A DNA stretch of 64,000 nucleotides from Zygnema cylindricum (lineage: Eukaryota; Streptophyta; Zygnematophyceae; Zygnematales; Zygnemataceae), in the NCBI GenBank assembly GCA_037447655.1, contig JBBHKE010003069.1, forward strand, positions 1-64,000, in the 5' to 3' direction. Shown here piece after piece: positions 9,766-19,802 of this stretch (position 1 is its first letter; each line of letters starts with the position of its first letter). A program made the position numbers and the translations under genes. The notes under the pieces were generated by a model. The model had not been told where the DNA came from and made no database searches. It was given only the letters and a program-made list of their open reading frames with translations.

Positions 9766-11292
9766 TTGACATTGATTAATATTGTACTTTTTCGGTTACG
9801 GGTGGGCACGGTTAGCCGCGAAAAATCAAGATTCGGTTAATTTTTTTTTTCTTAAACAACGGTCGGTTAACCTGTTGATATATAAGTATTTTCTAGGTAT
9901 GTTTGGATTTAAAAATAGCAGAGGCAGTCTGTCTCTAACCTCCTTCTCCAAGCCCCCACACTTGTTGTAGTCACTGAAGGCTGGATAGGGAGTTAGAGCC
10001 ATGGCTGCCTAAGCTCTCCAAAGAGACAAAAATAGATAATAGGTATGTTTACTAAATTTGTATTTGACGTACCCGGGAATTGATACTGGTACCTACCGTC
10101 CGTCAGACATCCCGTAGCCGTTAGCTTTGTCCATTTAGTCTAGGACTAGTGCTACGACGTATGGGGTTTGATAGATATTGAAATAGTTATAGGTAGGGTT
10201 TTCCATTTAACTGGGTTACGGTATATAGGGCATAGAAAATGTTGTACTTTTAGTACCGGACGAAATAAATAGTACGGACATTTATTTCGACGGTCCGTTT
10301 TAAATGGCGGTGTAAATCGGACGGCCGTGGTTAGCGTCAACATCGCGGAAAGGACAATTTGGCAGTTTGTTGACGCCGCCACTCCGGATGACACGTGGCA
10401 ACATCATACGGGCTTACGGAATTTCAGAAACGGAAGAATACAAATCTGGGGGTGACAAATGTCGCAATATGGCGATTTCGTACAGCGTACCTACAGAAAG
10501 TACTCTTGCACTTGTACTTTTTTGTACGGTACCGTTTTTCAGACGTGGCATGACTTGGAGCCACGTGGAGAGATAAAATTTGGCAGCACGAATTCCGGGA
10601 ATTAAAAGAACGAGTCCGGATAAAACACGTGTTGGTTTTTGGCCTTGTCGTATGATGGCCGTACAAAAGGTACACCGACACCTATACCTTTATGTACTTT
10701 ACAGTCTTGTCATTGGTTCATACTTTAGTACTAGGGGGCTTAGAGAGGGGTTTTAGGACTTAGAATATTTCTGGTAGGTAGCTGCCTCTCCTAGAGAGCA
10801 CCTTGTATAAATCGTAAACTTTGGCAAGCCATAACTATCAATTCAGTTGACCGATTTCAGTGATTCTTGTTGCTGCGGACTCAAGGGAGTCCAGATTACA
10901 CAGGGGTGTAGTCAGTCAGAGTTTTTGCTTGCCTGGGTGGCCGCATTTCTAAGGGAAAGTAAAAGTGGGTGAATGTGTCCAAATGTCATATTCTAACTTT
11001 GCATTATGTGGTAGAATTGAGCACACAGAAAGTCTTGCTTCACGAGGTGAAGCTGTAATGGGGCTTTGATTCTCAAGGGGTCAATCATTTGGGTTTATAT
11101 AAACTTGGGGTCGGCACTATCTGAATTAGCTTTCTTTGGACCTGCGAATTTTGTGTGGCAATGAAGCCTATAGAATTTCATTAACAATTTTGGAGAGTGA
11201 CAAAACTCGGCCAGGCGTCGGTTACTCAGATTTTGAAGAAAAAAAAAACGGTCGATTTCGGGTATGAATTTTTTTGACTTTTGCGACCTCTA
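9766..11292 (-). mobile_element. truncated hAT (CAGAGGTCGCAAA family) split by a solo LTR
   Basis: The sequences before 9867 and after 11181 ('ggttaattttttt...cggttaac' and 'aattttggagagtgac...gacttttgcgacctctag') join into the inner part and right end of the hAT family seen intact at 29120-29582 and 34296-35578. The intact copy at 29470-29490 provides the unoccupied site cggttaacaattttggag. The far end of the element was not located. Confidence 0.55.
9873..11180 (+). mobile_element. solo copia LTR, target duplication TTAAC
   Basis: The LTR begins TGTTGATATATAAG and ends GAATTTCA. TTAAC lies at 9867-9871 (with one extra C at 9872) and at 11181-11185. It has all family blocks: a pyrimidine-rich CCCCCACACTTGTTGTAG segment, an antisense tRNA-like block near 10060-10140, CACGTGG boxes, and TATAAAT at 10806-10812. 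No internal region is present, so it is a solo LTR left by recombination. The empty site is recognisable at about 29475. Confidence 0.8.
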
Positions 11293-11607
11293 GTCCGCAG
11301 TCATTAGTACTGTAGTGTTGCGTATCGTCACACATCGCCAAACGATATTATCGGCACCTGATATGAACTTGTGAAGTGTACTGTAGATGCGCAACCCGAA
11401 ACGCGAGAAAGTAGAAACAATTGCGGACACCGGCTACGCCTTGACCGGCCTTGGTAGTACGATAAATTATACGATACCGATATAAATTGTTTTCTGTTTT
11501 TTTTTGTAATTTCAGGAAATTCTTACCCGCATCGGTTAGCCGATGTGGCATTTTGTCATTGCATACGATTTTTGGAAATTCGGCGGTTTTTTGCCCCCAT
11601 CGGTTGG
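11293..11607. other. degenerate repeat sequence (hAT-type start at 11315)
   Basis: TAGTGTTGCGTATCG at about 11314-11328 resembles the left end of the hAT element at 59345 (TAGTGTTGGGTATCG), and GATA/TATC-rich sequence follows. No right end or target duplication was found, so it is only a relic. The last 100 bases carry 'cgcatcggttagccgatgtggca', resembling 12819-12836. Confidence 0.35.
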
Positions 11608-12819
11608 TGTTGATATTTGAGTATTTTCTAGGTCTGTATTAGGATAGAAAAAGAGCTGAGGCGGTCTGCCTCTAACTCCCCTATCCAAGCCCCCACACTT
11701 GTTGTAGTCACTGAAGGCTGGATAGGGAGCTAGAGCCATGGCTGCCTAGGCTCTCTAGAGAAGACAAGGGGTGAATTAGGTAGACTTACCAAAAGTTAGT
11801 TGACGGACCCAGGAATTGATCCTGGTACCTGCCGTCCGTCAATCCGCATTAGCCGTTAGCTCTAGCCGTTAAGTCTAGGACAGATATTACGATGTGTAGG
11901 GTTTGATATATATATAAATCGTCATATGTAGATTAATCCGTTTAAACAGCAATAGATACTTAGTACATAGATACAGTTTGATTTAGTACGAAGTACGGTA
12001 TGTGGACAGAACGGATACCGCGCATTTGTTTCGCTATCAAAACAAATACCGCGACATTTGTTTCGATAGCGAAACAAATACCGCGCGTCAAACTTCAGCG
12101 GCTAGGATTATAGCCGGTTTTGATCGGACGGCCACGATAGGCGCCGCGATCACGGAAAAGGCATTTTTGGCATTTTACGGTCTTTGCCACGTCAGATGAC
12201 ACGTGGCGTGATAACATTGGACTACGGGAATTCCGAAGATTACAGGAACTAATCATGATTTGACACGTGTCGACATTTTGGCCATGTCGTACAATGGCCG
12301 TACATAAAGTACACCGGCACCTGTACTTTTCTGTACGACATAGTAATTTGATTGGTGCCGTACTTCAGTAGATAGAGTTTTAGAGAGGGAATAGGACTTA
12401 GAAAATTTTGGGTAGGCAGCTGCCTCTCCCAGAGAGCACTCTGTATAAATGGCAAACTTTGGCCAGCCATAACTATCAATTTACTTGACCATTTTGAGTG
12501 ATTCTTTTTGCTGCGGAATCAGGGGAGTCCAGGCTACAAATGGGTGTAATCGGTCATAGTTTTTGTCTGCCAGGGTGGCTGCATTTATAAGGGAAAGTCA
12601 AAGTGGGTGAATGTGTCCAAATCTCATATTCTAACTTTGCATTCTGTGGTGGAACTGAGCACACAGAAAGTGTTATTTCACAGGGATAAATCTATATTGG
12701 GATTGTGACTGTCAAGGGGTCAGTCATTTGGGTTTATATTAACTTGGAGTCGGCACTATCTAGATTAGCTTCTTTTGGATCTGCATATTCTGAGGGCCAA
12801 TGGAGGTCTCAGAGTTTCA
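11608..12819 (+). mobile_element. solo copia LTR, target duplication GTTGG
   Basis: The LTR starts TGTTGATATTTGAG and ends GAGTTTCA. The 5-bp duplication GTTGG lies at 11603-11607 and 12820-12824. The 1,212-base repeat holds a TATAAAT box at 12444-12450 and the antisense tRNA-like block near 11800-11880. It ends with ATGGAGGTCTCAGAGTTTCA, the same gag-start codons found in the full elements. It sits 33 bases left of the next copia insertion. Confidence 0.88.
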
Positions 12820-13065
12820 GTTGGCTGATGTGGCATGTTGCCGATGCATTATTGTTGAAATAAGTAGTTTTGAGTATATTTCTTCTAGGTCTAAATTTAT
12901 TAGAAACAGGAAAAGAAAATGAAGGCAGCCTGCCTCTATCTCTTCTCTCTCTCTCGCCCCCATACTTGTTGTATCACTGAAGGGAGAGAGAGAGCGATGG
13001 AGCCATGGCTGCCTCAGCTCCATAGGAAGGACTAAAGAGTGACTTAAGTCACTCTCAACAAAAGG

Positions 13066-13150
13066 TTGAGTCCGGCAGGACTCGAACCCCCGACCGGTAG
13101 AGCGCGGCGTAGCCGTTAGCTCTAACCAGTCTGTCGTAGAAGTCCGTTAG
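13066..13150 (-). other. antisense tRNA-like block in LTR
   Basis: On the minus strand this segment reads like a tRNA gene relic: an A-box-like TGGTTAGAGCTAACGG, and a B-box GGTTCGAGTCC close to the end (GGGGGTTCGAGTCCTGCCGG). The T-stem pairing is imperfect, and I could not fold a convincing cloverleaf. Equivalent blocks lie at about 18413-18498 and 25917-26003, and in more degraded form near 10060, 11800, 20005 and 25335. The block may be a pol III promoter relic or a tRNA-derived insertion in the ancestor of the LTR group. Confidence 0.5.
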
Positions 13151-13637
13151 ATGATATAGGGTTTCATTCATATTTAAACTATTGTATTATACTGAAATGA
13201 TTTAACTGTAATATGGACGAAACGAACATAGAACTTGTTAAGGTTTAGTGCGAACGTCATTTTACACGAAACAAATGAAACAGACATTTGTTTTAAATGG
13301 TCGACATTTAATGTCGGATTTAATCCGACGGCACACGTCATCGCCGAGATCACGGAATGGTCACTTTGGATTTTTTATGGACGTGGCATGACCTGGCGCC
13401 GCGTGGAAGGATGACATTCGGTCGCGAGAATTCCGGAGAATATACGAACGAGTGGAAAAATGACACGCGTCCACTCATTAGCCTTGTCGTACACCGGCCG
13501 TACAGAAAGGACATCAATCGTAGTACCTTTCTGTACTTTACAGTAATATGATTGGTTCGTACTTTAGTAGATAGAGGTTGTGAGAGAGATTTAGGACTTA
13601 GGAAATTTTTGATACCTCTCTCTCTAAGAGAGCTTTG

Positions 13638-13644
13638 TATAAAT
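13638..13644 (+). promoter_or_regulatory. TATA box of the 5' LTR
   Basis: TATAAAT in the context 'ctttgtataaattggca' is present at the same place in the other LTRs of the group (10806, 12444, 19028, 26533). In element 2's left LTR the motif has decayed to TACAAAA. It is the likely core promoter and marks the U3/R junction shortly downstream. Confidence 0.6.
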
Positions 13645-13838
13645 TGGCATTTTTGCCGGCTCATAACTTATCGGCTGGTTGGCCGTTTCCAGTGATTCAT
13701 TTTGCTACAGACTCAGGGGAGTCCAAGCTACACAGGGGTGCAGTCAAATTATCAGTTTGCCTTCTTGGGCAGCAGTGGTTGTGGCTTCAAGTGGGTTAGT
13801 TAAATACTATCTAGAGGCTTCCTGTATTTTGTGGTCCA

Positions 13839-15012
13839 ATGGAGGACACAGAATTGCAGGTTATGGGCCCACCCTCTAGGTGCCCACCTTCAATGGATCT
13901 GGGTTCATCTATTGGGAAGCCATGATGATGGGAGCTTTGTGTGAAAAACGATACTGGGGTATCGTCAGTGGAGAAGTGAAACGTCCACCTTCGGGAACTC
14001 CACCAGGATTCGGAGGAGTAAGGTTTCCCGCAGCAACGGGTGCCTCAGCGGAGGAAGCAGATGATGGGGACAGCAGTGTGTCCAAAAAAGGGAAAGGGGA
14101 GGAGACACCCCTCACTCCTATTGCCACAGTCTTGGGAGCGGCGACCTTGAAGACCGCGGAGAACGATACTCAAATGTGGGAGGATGTAAACATGGCTGCC
14201 AAGAACTTCATTCTGAGGCACCTCACTCAAGCTTTGGCCACTCCTCATCTTCATATTTATAAGGTTGAGGAGTTGTGGGTGAGTTTGGTGGAGATTTATA
14301 GAGCTGGAACTATTCAGGAGCTCCAGTTGGTTGAGCAAAAGCTAGTGAGTTACACTTACAAAGGAGGAAAGATGTTAGATTACTGTAATATTTTTTCTTG
14401 TTTGTATATAGAGATGGAAAGTGTCGGGTGGACAGGTACAATGAAAATGAAAGTTAACACCCTTATCATGAAGTTACCAGATGAGTACGAGAACATAGTG
14501 TACCGAGTACAGGAAATGGATGATAGTTCATAGAAATGGAACATAGTGGTCAAGATGATATTTGTCTAGGAAAAAACAACGGAGACTAGGAGAGGGGGAA
14601 AGAGCATTCAAGCTCTAGCAGCAGGAGGGGATCGATGGGGGAAGGACCCGAAGAAACCGTACAAAGGGGAAAGAGATCATTCTGGTGGACCGAGGCCCCC
14701 AAAGGGTCTTTGTCATTTTTGCAAAAAGCCGGACACTTCATCGCAGATTGTGTCAAGCTCTCAAAGCTGAGGCTCCAAGAGAACTGTGGAGGGGGTTCTT
14801 CCAGAGGGAAAAAAAAGGCACTTGTGGTTACAAGAGTGACAGGAGAAACCGAGGATGAGTCTTCTGAGGAGGATGGGGAACTTCATCTTGACGAGGATCA
14901 AAAGATTGAGATCCCTCGGAGACAAAAATGTGCCCTTAGAGCAATTCAGGAAGCTCCACTGGAAAGATGGATCATCGACTCAGATGCATCCATGCATATG
15001 TGTCGTGATTAG
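13839..15012 (+). pseudogene. gag and protease region of copia element 1
   Basis: The reading frame begins at the ATG of 13839 inside the LTR, runs through the primer-binding site (MEDTELQVMGPPSR in the duplicate at 19229) and is broken near 13880 by loss of one G. It continues with a UBN2-type gag core (FNGSGFIYWEAMMMGALCEKRYW), stopping at TAG 14531-14533. A CCHC zinc knuckle lies near 14705-14755, with a frameshift inside it. The protease motif near 14970-14995 reads DSDAS where active copia proteases have DSGAS, so the catalytic loop glycine is lost. A TAG at 15010-15012 ends the frame. Confidence 0.85.
13859..13873 (+). promoter_or_regulatory. primer-binding site for initiator tRNA-Met half-molecule
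   Basis: GGTTATGGGCCCA directly follows the LTR. It is the reverse complement of the anticodon-arm segment TGGGCCCATAACC of eukaryotic initiator tRNA-Met, not of the tRNA 3' end. Drosophila copia is known to prime from such an internal half-tRNA, whereas most plant copia elements use the acceptor end (TGGTATCAGAGC type). The same site follows the LTRs at 19248, 20845 and, antisense, 8544. Confidence 0.85.
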
Positions 15013-15058
15013 GAACTCTTCACTAAGCTAAAAAAGATCCCTACTGTAGAGATAGAGT

Positions 15059-16374
15059 ATGGGGATGGGAGAGTGGTTATTTTCTGATCTACTAGGATCA
15101 GTAGATCTAAAAGTCTTAGTGGAGGGTAAGACTTCTATACTTACATTCTCAAATGTACTCTACAATTCTCAGCTGAGTAAAAATCTTGTCTCTACGTCTG
15201 TATTAGATGACAAAGAGTTTGATACCTTCACTAGAAAAAGAGTCTTTACAGCTAAGTATGGGGATGACGTTTACTTCACGGCCGATAAGGGTAGCCAAGG
15301 AATGTTTAGGCTTAACCTGAGTAGTGAAAAGAAGATTGCTTACAATGTTAGTGTTCCTAGGTTGATGATTTGGCATAAACGGTAGGGGCATGTACATTTT
15401 GATAGGTTGAGGGAAATGAAAAAGCTTGGGGTAGTAGAAGGCATTCAGTTTGGGGATAATGAAATTATGGATGATTGTAGTGGCTATGCTCAAGGTAAGG
15501 CTCACAGACTTCCTTTTTCTAAAGCCGCCTCATATAGAGGTGAGAAAGTATTAGATTTGGTCCACACAGATATTTGGGGACCTGCAAAAGTACCTTCGGT
15601 TGGAGGAAAAAGGTTTATGATGACGATAAACGATGACTGGTCTTGATACTCTAGAGTATACTTTCTAAAAACAAAGTCTGAAGCATCAACTTACTTCAAA
15701 TAATATAAAGCATGGATTGAGAAGTTCCATGAAACCCCCATTAAGAGGATAAGGAGTGATAATGAGGGGGAATATACCTCTAACCAGTTTGAGGAATATC
15801 TGAGAGATGAGGGAGTACAACACCAGAAAACAGTACCATTTAACCTGGAACAAAATGGGGTAGTTGAGAGGTTGAATCGAACACTAGGAGATAGTTGCAT
15901 GCAGTATGTTGGCCGACAAGAAAATAGGAAAGAGATTTTGGGTAGAGGCAATGAAGTATGCCAACTACATTAAGAATAGAGTCCTTACCTCAACTGTAAA
16001 GGGAGTAACACCTTATGAGAGATGGGTTGGAAGGCAACCAGATATCTCACACCTTAAAGTGTTCGATAGCCAAGTTTACAGTCTTGACACGGATAGAAAA
16101 AATTGGAAACTAGATGCTAAGGGAAAACCCTGGATACTTTTGGGGATATGATGAGGATGTTAAGGGGTATAGAGTCTATGACTTAGCAAATAAGGATATC
16201 ATCCTGGTCAAACACTTAGTTGTCATGGATGAAGGGAAGTCATTTGATCCCATCAAATATACAAAGAAGATAAAAATCAGATTTGTGTCCGAAAGTGAGG
16301 AGAACTCGGTCGTTCCCGAAAGGGACATGAGTGAAACCGTGATTGCAGATTCAGGGGAGATCCGAGATACATAA
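15059..16374 (+). pseudogene. integrase region of copia element 1
   Basis: The GAG-pre-integrase domain and HHCC zinc region are recognisable (HKR-GHVHFDRLREMKKLGVVEGIQ, then DDCSGYAQGKAHR), though one zinc Cys is changed to Tyr. Integrase catalytic residues are visible in LVHTDIWGP, RSDNEGEY and NGVVERLNRT. Stops interrupt at about 15382, 15644 and 15701. There are also frame changes near 15890 and 16135. The C-terminal GKR-like part (KPWILLGYDEDVKGYRVYD) ends near 16374. Confidence 0.85.
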
Positions 16375-17355
16375 GACTCACCGGAAACCTCACATACTCT
16401 TATGGACCTCGAGAAGATAAAAGAAGCGGGACCAGAACCGGCTTCCGTGGACAAGGGAGCCGATGAGACAGTGAGGAGAAATCCAAGACTTCCATCCATT
16501 CCAGCTTCGGATTTTGAGGGAGGGAGAAGGAGCAGCAAAATGATACAGGAAAAATAGGCCGCTCATAAGGTAACTAAGCTATCTCACTTTGATGAGCCTC
16601 AATTTTACTCGGAGGCAGTAAATAGTCCGGAGAAAGAAAGATGGATTAGAGCCATAAATGATGAGATGGCCCCCATCATAGAAGAAAATACTTGGGAACT
16701 AGCGGATTGTCCTCCAGACAGAAAACCTATTGGGTGTAAATGGGTATTTAAACTAAAATTGAACCCAGATAATACTTTTGAGAGATACAAGGCTCGATTG
16801 GTAGCAAAGGGGTTCACCCAAAAAGAGGGGATTGACTATAAGGAGACCTTTGCTCCAGTTGTTTGGTTCCCATTAGTAAGGATTCTCCTCAGTCTGGCAG
16901 CAACGGAAGACATGGAAATACACCAGATGGACATTAAGACTACTTTTCTTAATGGTGAGTTAGAGGAAGAAATTTTCATGAGGCAACCTGAGGGGTTGGT
17001 GGAGGAAGGAAAAGAGAGCAAAGTCTGCAGGCTCATAAAGTCCTTATATGGACTTAAGCAGGCTCCCCAACAGTGGAATAAGAAACTAGATGAGTTTCTT
17101 ACTGGTCTATGATATATCAGGATCAGGCCTGACCATTCTATCTATATATTTGAAGATGATGATGGTGTGATATTTATTACAATTTATGTGGATGATCTGC
17201 TAGTGTTAAGTAAGTCTTTGGAAAAGATCAATAAGTTGAAGAAAGATCTTAGAAGCATATTTGACATGAAAGATTTAGGGGAGGCAAGATATATTTTGGG
17301 AATTCAAATGGAAAGAGATAGGGGGAAGAGGATCATAAGACTCACTCAGAAATAA
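16375..17355 (+). pseudogene. reverse transcriptase region of copia element 1
   Basis: The linker carries a TAG at 16555-16557 in the context QEK-stop. The RT domain (PF07727-type) follows with WVFKLKLNPDN, KARLVAKGFTQKEGIDY, the catalytic Asp in MDIKTTFLNGELEEEIFMRQPEG, and SLYGLKQAPQQW. A TGA at 17110-17112 breaks the frame just before the YVDDLLVLSK active site at about 17188-17215. The catalytic aspartates themselves are intact. Confidence 0.9.
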
Positions 17356-17367
17356 GCAATAGGAAAT

Positions 17368-18186
17368 ATGCTTGAGAAATTTCAAATGGAGAAAGCTAAC
17401 AGTTGTACCACTCCCATTGACTTGAAGAAAGTAAGTGATGGGAGTTTAGAAGGAGGAGTGATAATCTTAGATGATCAGATGAGTCTAGAGGAAAGAGAGT
17501 TTATGAAGTCTATTCTTTACAGGCATTTTGTAGGAAGTTTAATCTACTTTATGAACTGTAGAAGGCCAGACATAGCGGCAGAAATAGGAGTCCTCAGTAG
17601 GAGTCTTAACGATCCTAAAAAGAGAGATTGGGAGGCAGCCAAGAGAGTCATGAGATATCTGGTTTGAACCAAAGAATTATGGTTGCATTTAGGAGGGGAG
17701 CACACTGATATCACCGCTTGGAGTGATGCCAGTTATGGGGATGCACCTATGAGAAGATGCACTTCTGGAAATGTTTTTTATGTGGGGGAAGGTGCTTGCT
17801 GTTGGAGAAGTAAGCAACAAAAGGTGGTTGCTCAATCTACTATGGAGGCTGAGTATATGACGTCTTTTTCTGCTGTAAAAGAACTAATGTGGGTGAAATC
17901 ATTGTTGCAAGAACTGGGATATATGAACGAGGGAGTGCATGAAGTTTTTTGTGATAATCAAGCTGCAATTGCAATTGCAGCCAATCCAAAACACCATTTT
18001 AAGGCTAAACATATGGACATAAGATTAAGTTTTGTAAGAGAAAAAGTGGAGAATAAAATAGTGAATCTTGTATATAGATCTGATGAGGAAATGGTGGCTG
18101 ACATGATGACAAAACCTGTGCCCTCTCCAAAGTTAAAATATTGTAGGGAAAAATGTGGCTTAAAAGAAAAATTAAAATTAGACTAG
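17368..18186 (+). pseudogene. RNase H region of copia element 1
   Basis: After a TAA at 17353-17355 the frame continues with the RT connection (RHFVGSLIYFMNCRRPDIA) and, beyond a TGA near 17665, the copia RNase H. Its catalytic residues lie in SDASYGDAPMRRCTSGN, STMEAEYMTS and CDNQAAIAIAANPKHH. The frame stops at 18184-18186 (TAG) just before the polypurine tract. Confidence 0.88.
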
Positions 18187-18199
18187 AAAATAAGGGGAG
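18187..18199 (+). promoter_or_regulatory. polypurine tract of copia element 1
   Basis: AAAATAAGGGGAG lies immediately before the 3' LTR start. The identical tract precedes the 3' LTR of element 2 (25096-25108). It is the expected plus-strand primer. Confidence 0.85.
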
Positions 18200-19248
18200 T
18201 GTTGAAATAAGTAGTTTTTAGTATATTTTCTAGGTCTAAATTTATTAGAAAACATGAAAAGAAAATGTAGGCAGCCTGCCTCATCTCTTCTCTCTCTCTC
18301 GCCCCCATACTTGTTGTAGTCACTGAAGGAGAGAGAGAGAGAGCAATGGAGCCATGGCTGCCTCAACTCCATAGGAAGGACTAAAGAGTGGCTTAAGCCA
18401 CTCTCAACAAAAGGTTGAGTCCGGCAGGACTCGAACCCCCGACCGGCAGAGCGCGGCGTAGCCGTTAGCTCTAACCAGTCTGTCGTAGAAGTCCGTTAGG
18501 AGATATAGGGTTTCATTACTATTTAAACTATTGTAATGTACTAGATTCATTTAACTGAAACTCTTAACGCCACGCATAGATACAGTTCTACAAAATACGA
18601 AGTACTGTACTTGTTTGAAATGGATATCGCGCATTTTGTTTCGACAGCGAAACAAATATCGCGCAAGTATTTATTACGGCCGAGATTGAATTTCGCGTCA
18701 AATCTAACGGCGCACATCATCGCCGAAATCCCGGATGGTCATTTTGGCATTTAGTGACGAGGCATGACCTGGCCCCACGTGGGAAGACATCATTCGGTCA
18801 CGAGAATTCCGAGGAACGTACAAACGAGTGGAAAGTGGACACGCTTCCACTTAATGGCCTTGTCGTAAAGAGGTCGTACAGAAAGTACATCGGTAGTAGT
18901 ACTTTATAGTACTATACAGTTTTGTGATTGGTTCGTACAGGCAGTAGAAAGGAGCTGTGAGAGGGAATTAGGAAAAACTAGAACTTAGGAAAATTTAGGT
19001 AGATAGTCCTCTCTCTCTGAGAGTTTGTATAAATTGGCATCTTTGCCACCCTATTACTTATCGGCTGGTTGGCCGTTTTCAGTGATTCTTTTTGCTACGC
19101 ACTCAAGGGAGTCCAGGCTGCACAGGGGTGCAGTCAAATTGTCAGTTTGCCTTCTTGGGCAGAAGTGGTCGTGGCTTAAAGTGGGTTAGTTAAACACTAT
19201 CTAGAGGCTTCCTGTATTCTGTAGTCCAATGGAGGACACAGAATTGCA
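18200..19248 (+). repeat. 3' LTR of copia element 1
   Basis: It starts TGTTGAAATAAGTAG and ends GAATTGCA. It is close to the 5' LTR with small indels and scattered substitutions, and it is slightly closer in the GAGA tract to the solo LTR at 25711. TATAAAT lies at 19028-19034. It is not followed by the flank but by another primer-binding site and gag start. Confidence 0.92.
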
Positions 19249-19518
19249 GGTTATGGGCCCACCCTCTAGGGTGCCCACCTTCAATGGATCTGGGTTCATC
19301 TATTGGGAAGCCATGATGATGGGAGCTTTGTGTGAAAAACGATACTGGGGTATCGTCAGTGGACAAGTGAAACGTCCACCTTCGGGAACTCCACCAGGAT
19401 TTGGGGGAGTAAGGTTTTCTGCAACAACGGCTGCCTCAGCGGAGGAGGCAGATGATGGGGACAGCAGTGTGTCCGAAAAGGAAAAAGGGAAGGAGACACC
19501 CCTCACTCCTATTGCCAC
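19249..19518 (+). mobile_element. second primer-binding site and gag start beyond the 3' LTR
   Basis: From 19249 the sequence repeats the internal region from 13859 (primer-binding site, FNGSGFIYWEAMMMG and on to TPLTPIAT) for about 270 bases, then stops at 19518 with the flank CATTATGCATC. The frame from ATG 19229 is intact here, unlike the 5' copy, and differs at several bases (GQVKR for GEVKR, for example). It is therefore not a recent copy of the sequence on the left. Confidence 0.85.
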
Positions 19519-19802
19519 ATTATGCATCAATATACGGAATACACAACTTTTTTTTGAAAAATAAAATCTGTTTTTTTGGCCTAAAAACGTCTAAGGGTGA
19601 ACTTCCATTAAGGGGGGAAATGGGGGTTGTTTACTGGATGCTGTACGATTTCGTACATATTCCTACCATTTTTTTTTCATACGAACATGACAAAACATGT
19701 TAACTCGATGGCTCCAATATTATAGGCGTGAGTATAAACCTTTTTAGATTTGCGAAGCAATCGCGCAAATCCGGTGTGAAGAGAATCCTCGGCGGGGAGA
19801 GT

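Larger units (their letters stand above)
12853..13858 (+). repeat. 5' LTR of copia element 1
   Basis: It starts TGTTGAAATAAGTAG and ends GAATTGCA, with TG...CA termini. The 1,006 bases contain a pyrimidine-rich block, a GAGAGAGA tract, a short palindrome 'gagtgacttaagtcactc', an antisense tRNA-like block, a TATAAAT box and a conserved 3' part that includes the gag start codon at 13839. The paired 3' LTR is 1,049 bases. The boundary is confirmed by the solo copy at 25711-26753. Confidence 0.92.
12853..19518 (+). mobile_element. Ty1/copia retrotransposon 1 with 3' gag extension (decayed)
   Basis: The order is LTR (12853-13858), primer-binding site, gag, protease, integrase, reverse transcriptase, RNase H, polypurine tract, LTR (18200-19248), then a second copy of primer-binding site and gag start (19249-19518). 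Integrase before reverse transcriptase defines Ty1/copia. CATTAT occurs immediately left of the 5' LTR (12847-12852) and again at 19518-19523 where similarity ends, so the target duplication appears to enclose the extension. The frames are broken by many stop codons, mostly TAG and TGA consistent with C-to-T/G-to-A change, so the element is inactive. Confidence 0.9.

Noticed and set aside
13066-13150. A functional tRNA gene on the minus strand
   Set aside because: A- and B-box-like motifs are present, but stem pairing is poor, and the block recurs in every LTR; kept only as a tRNA-like block.
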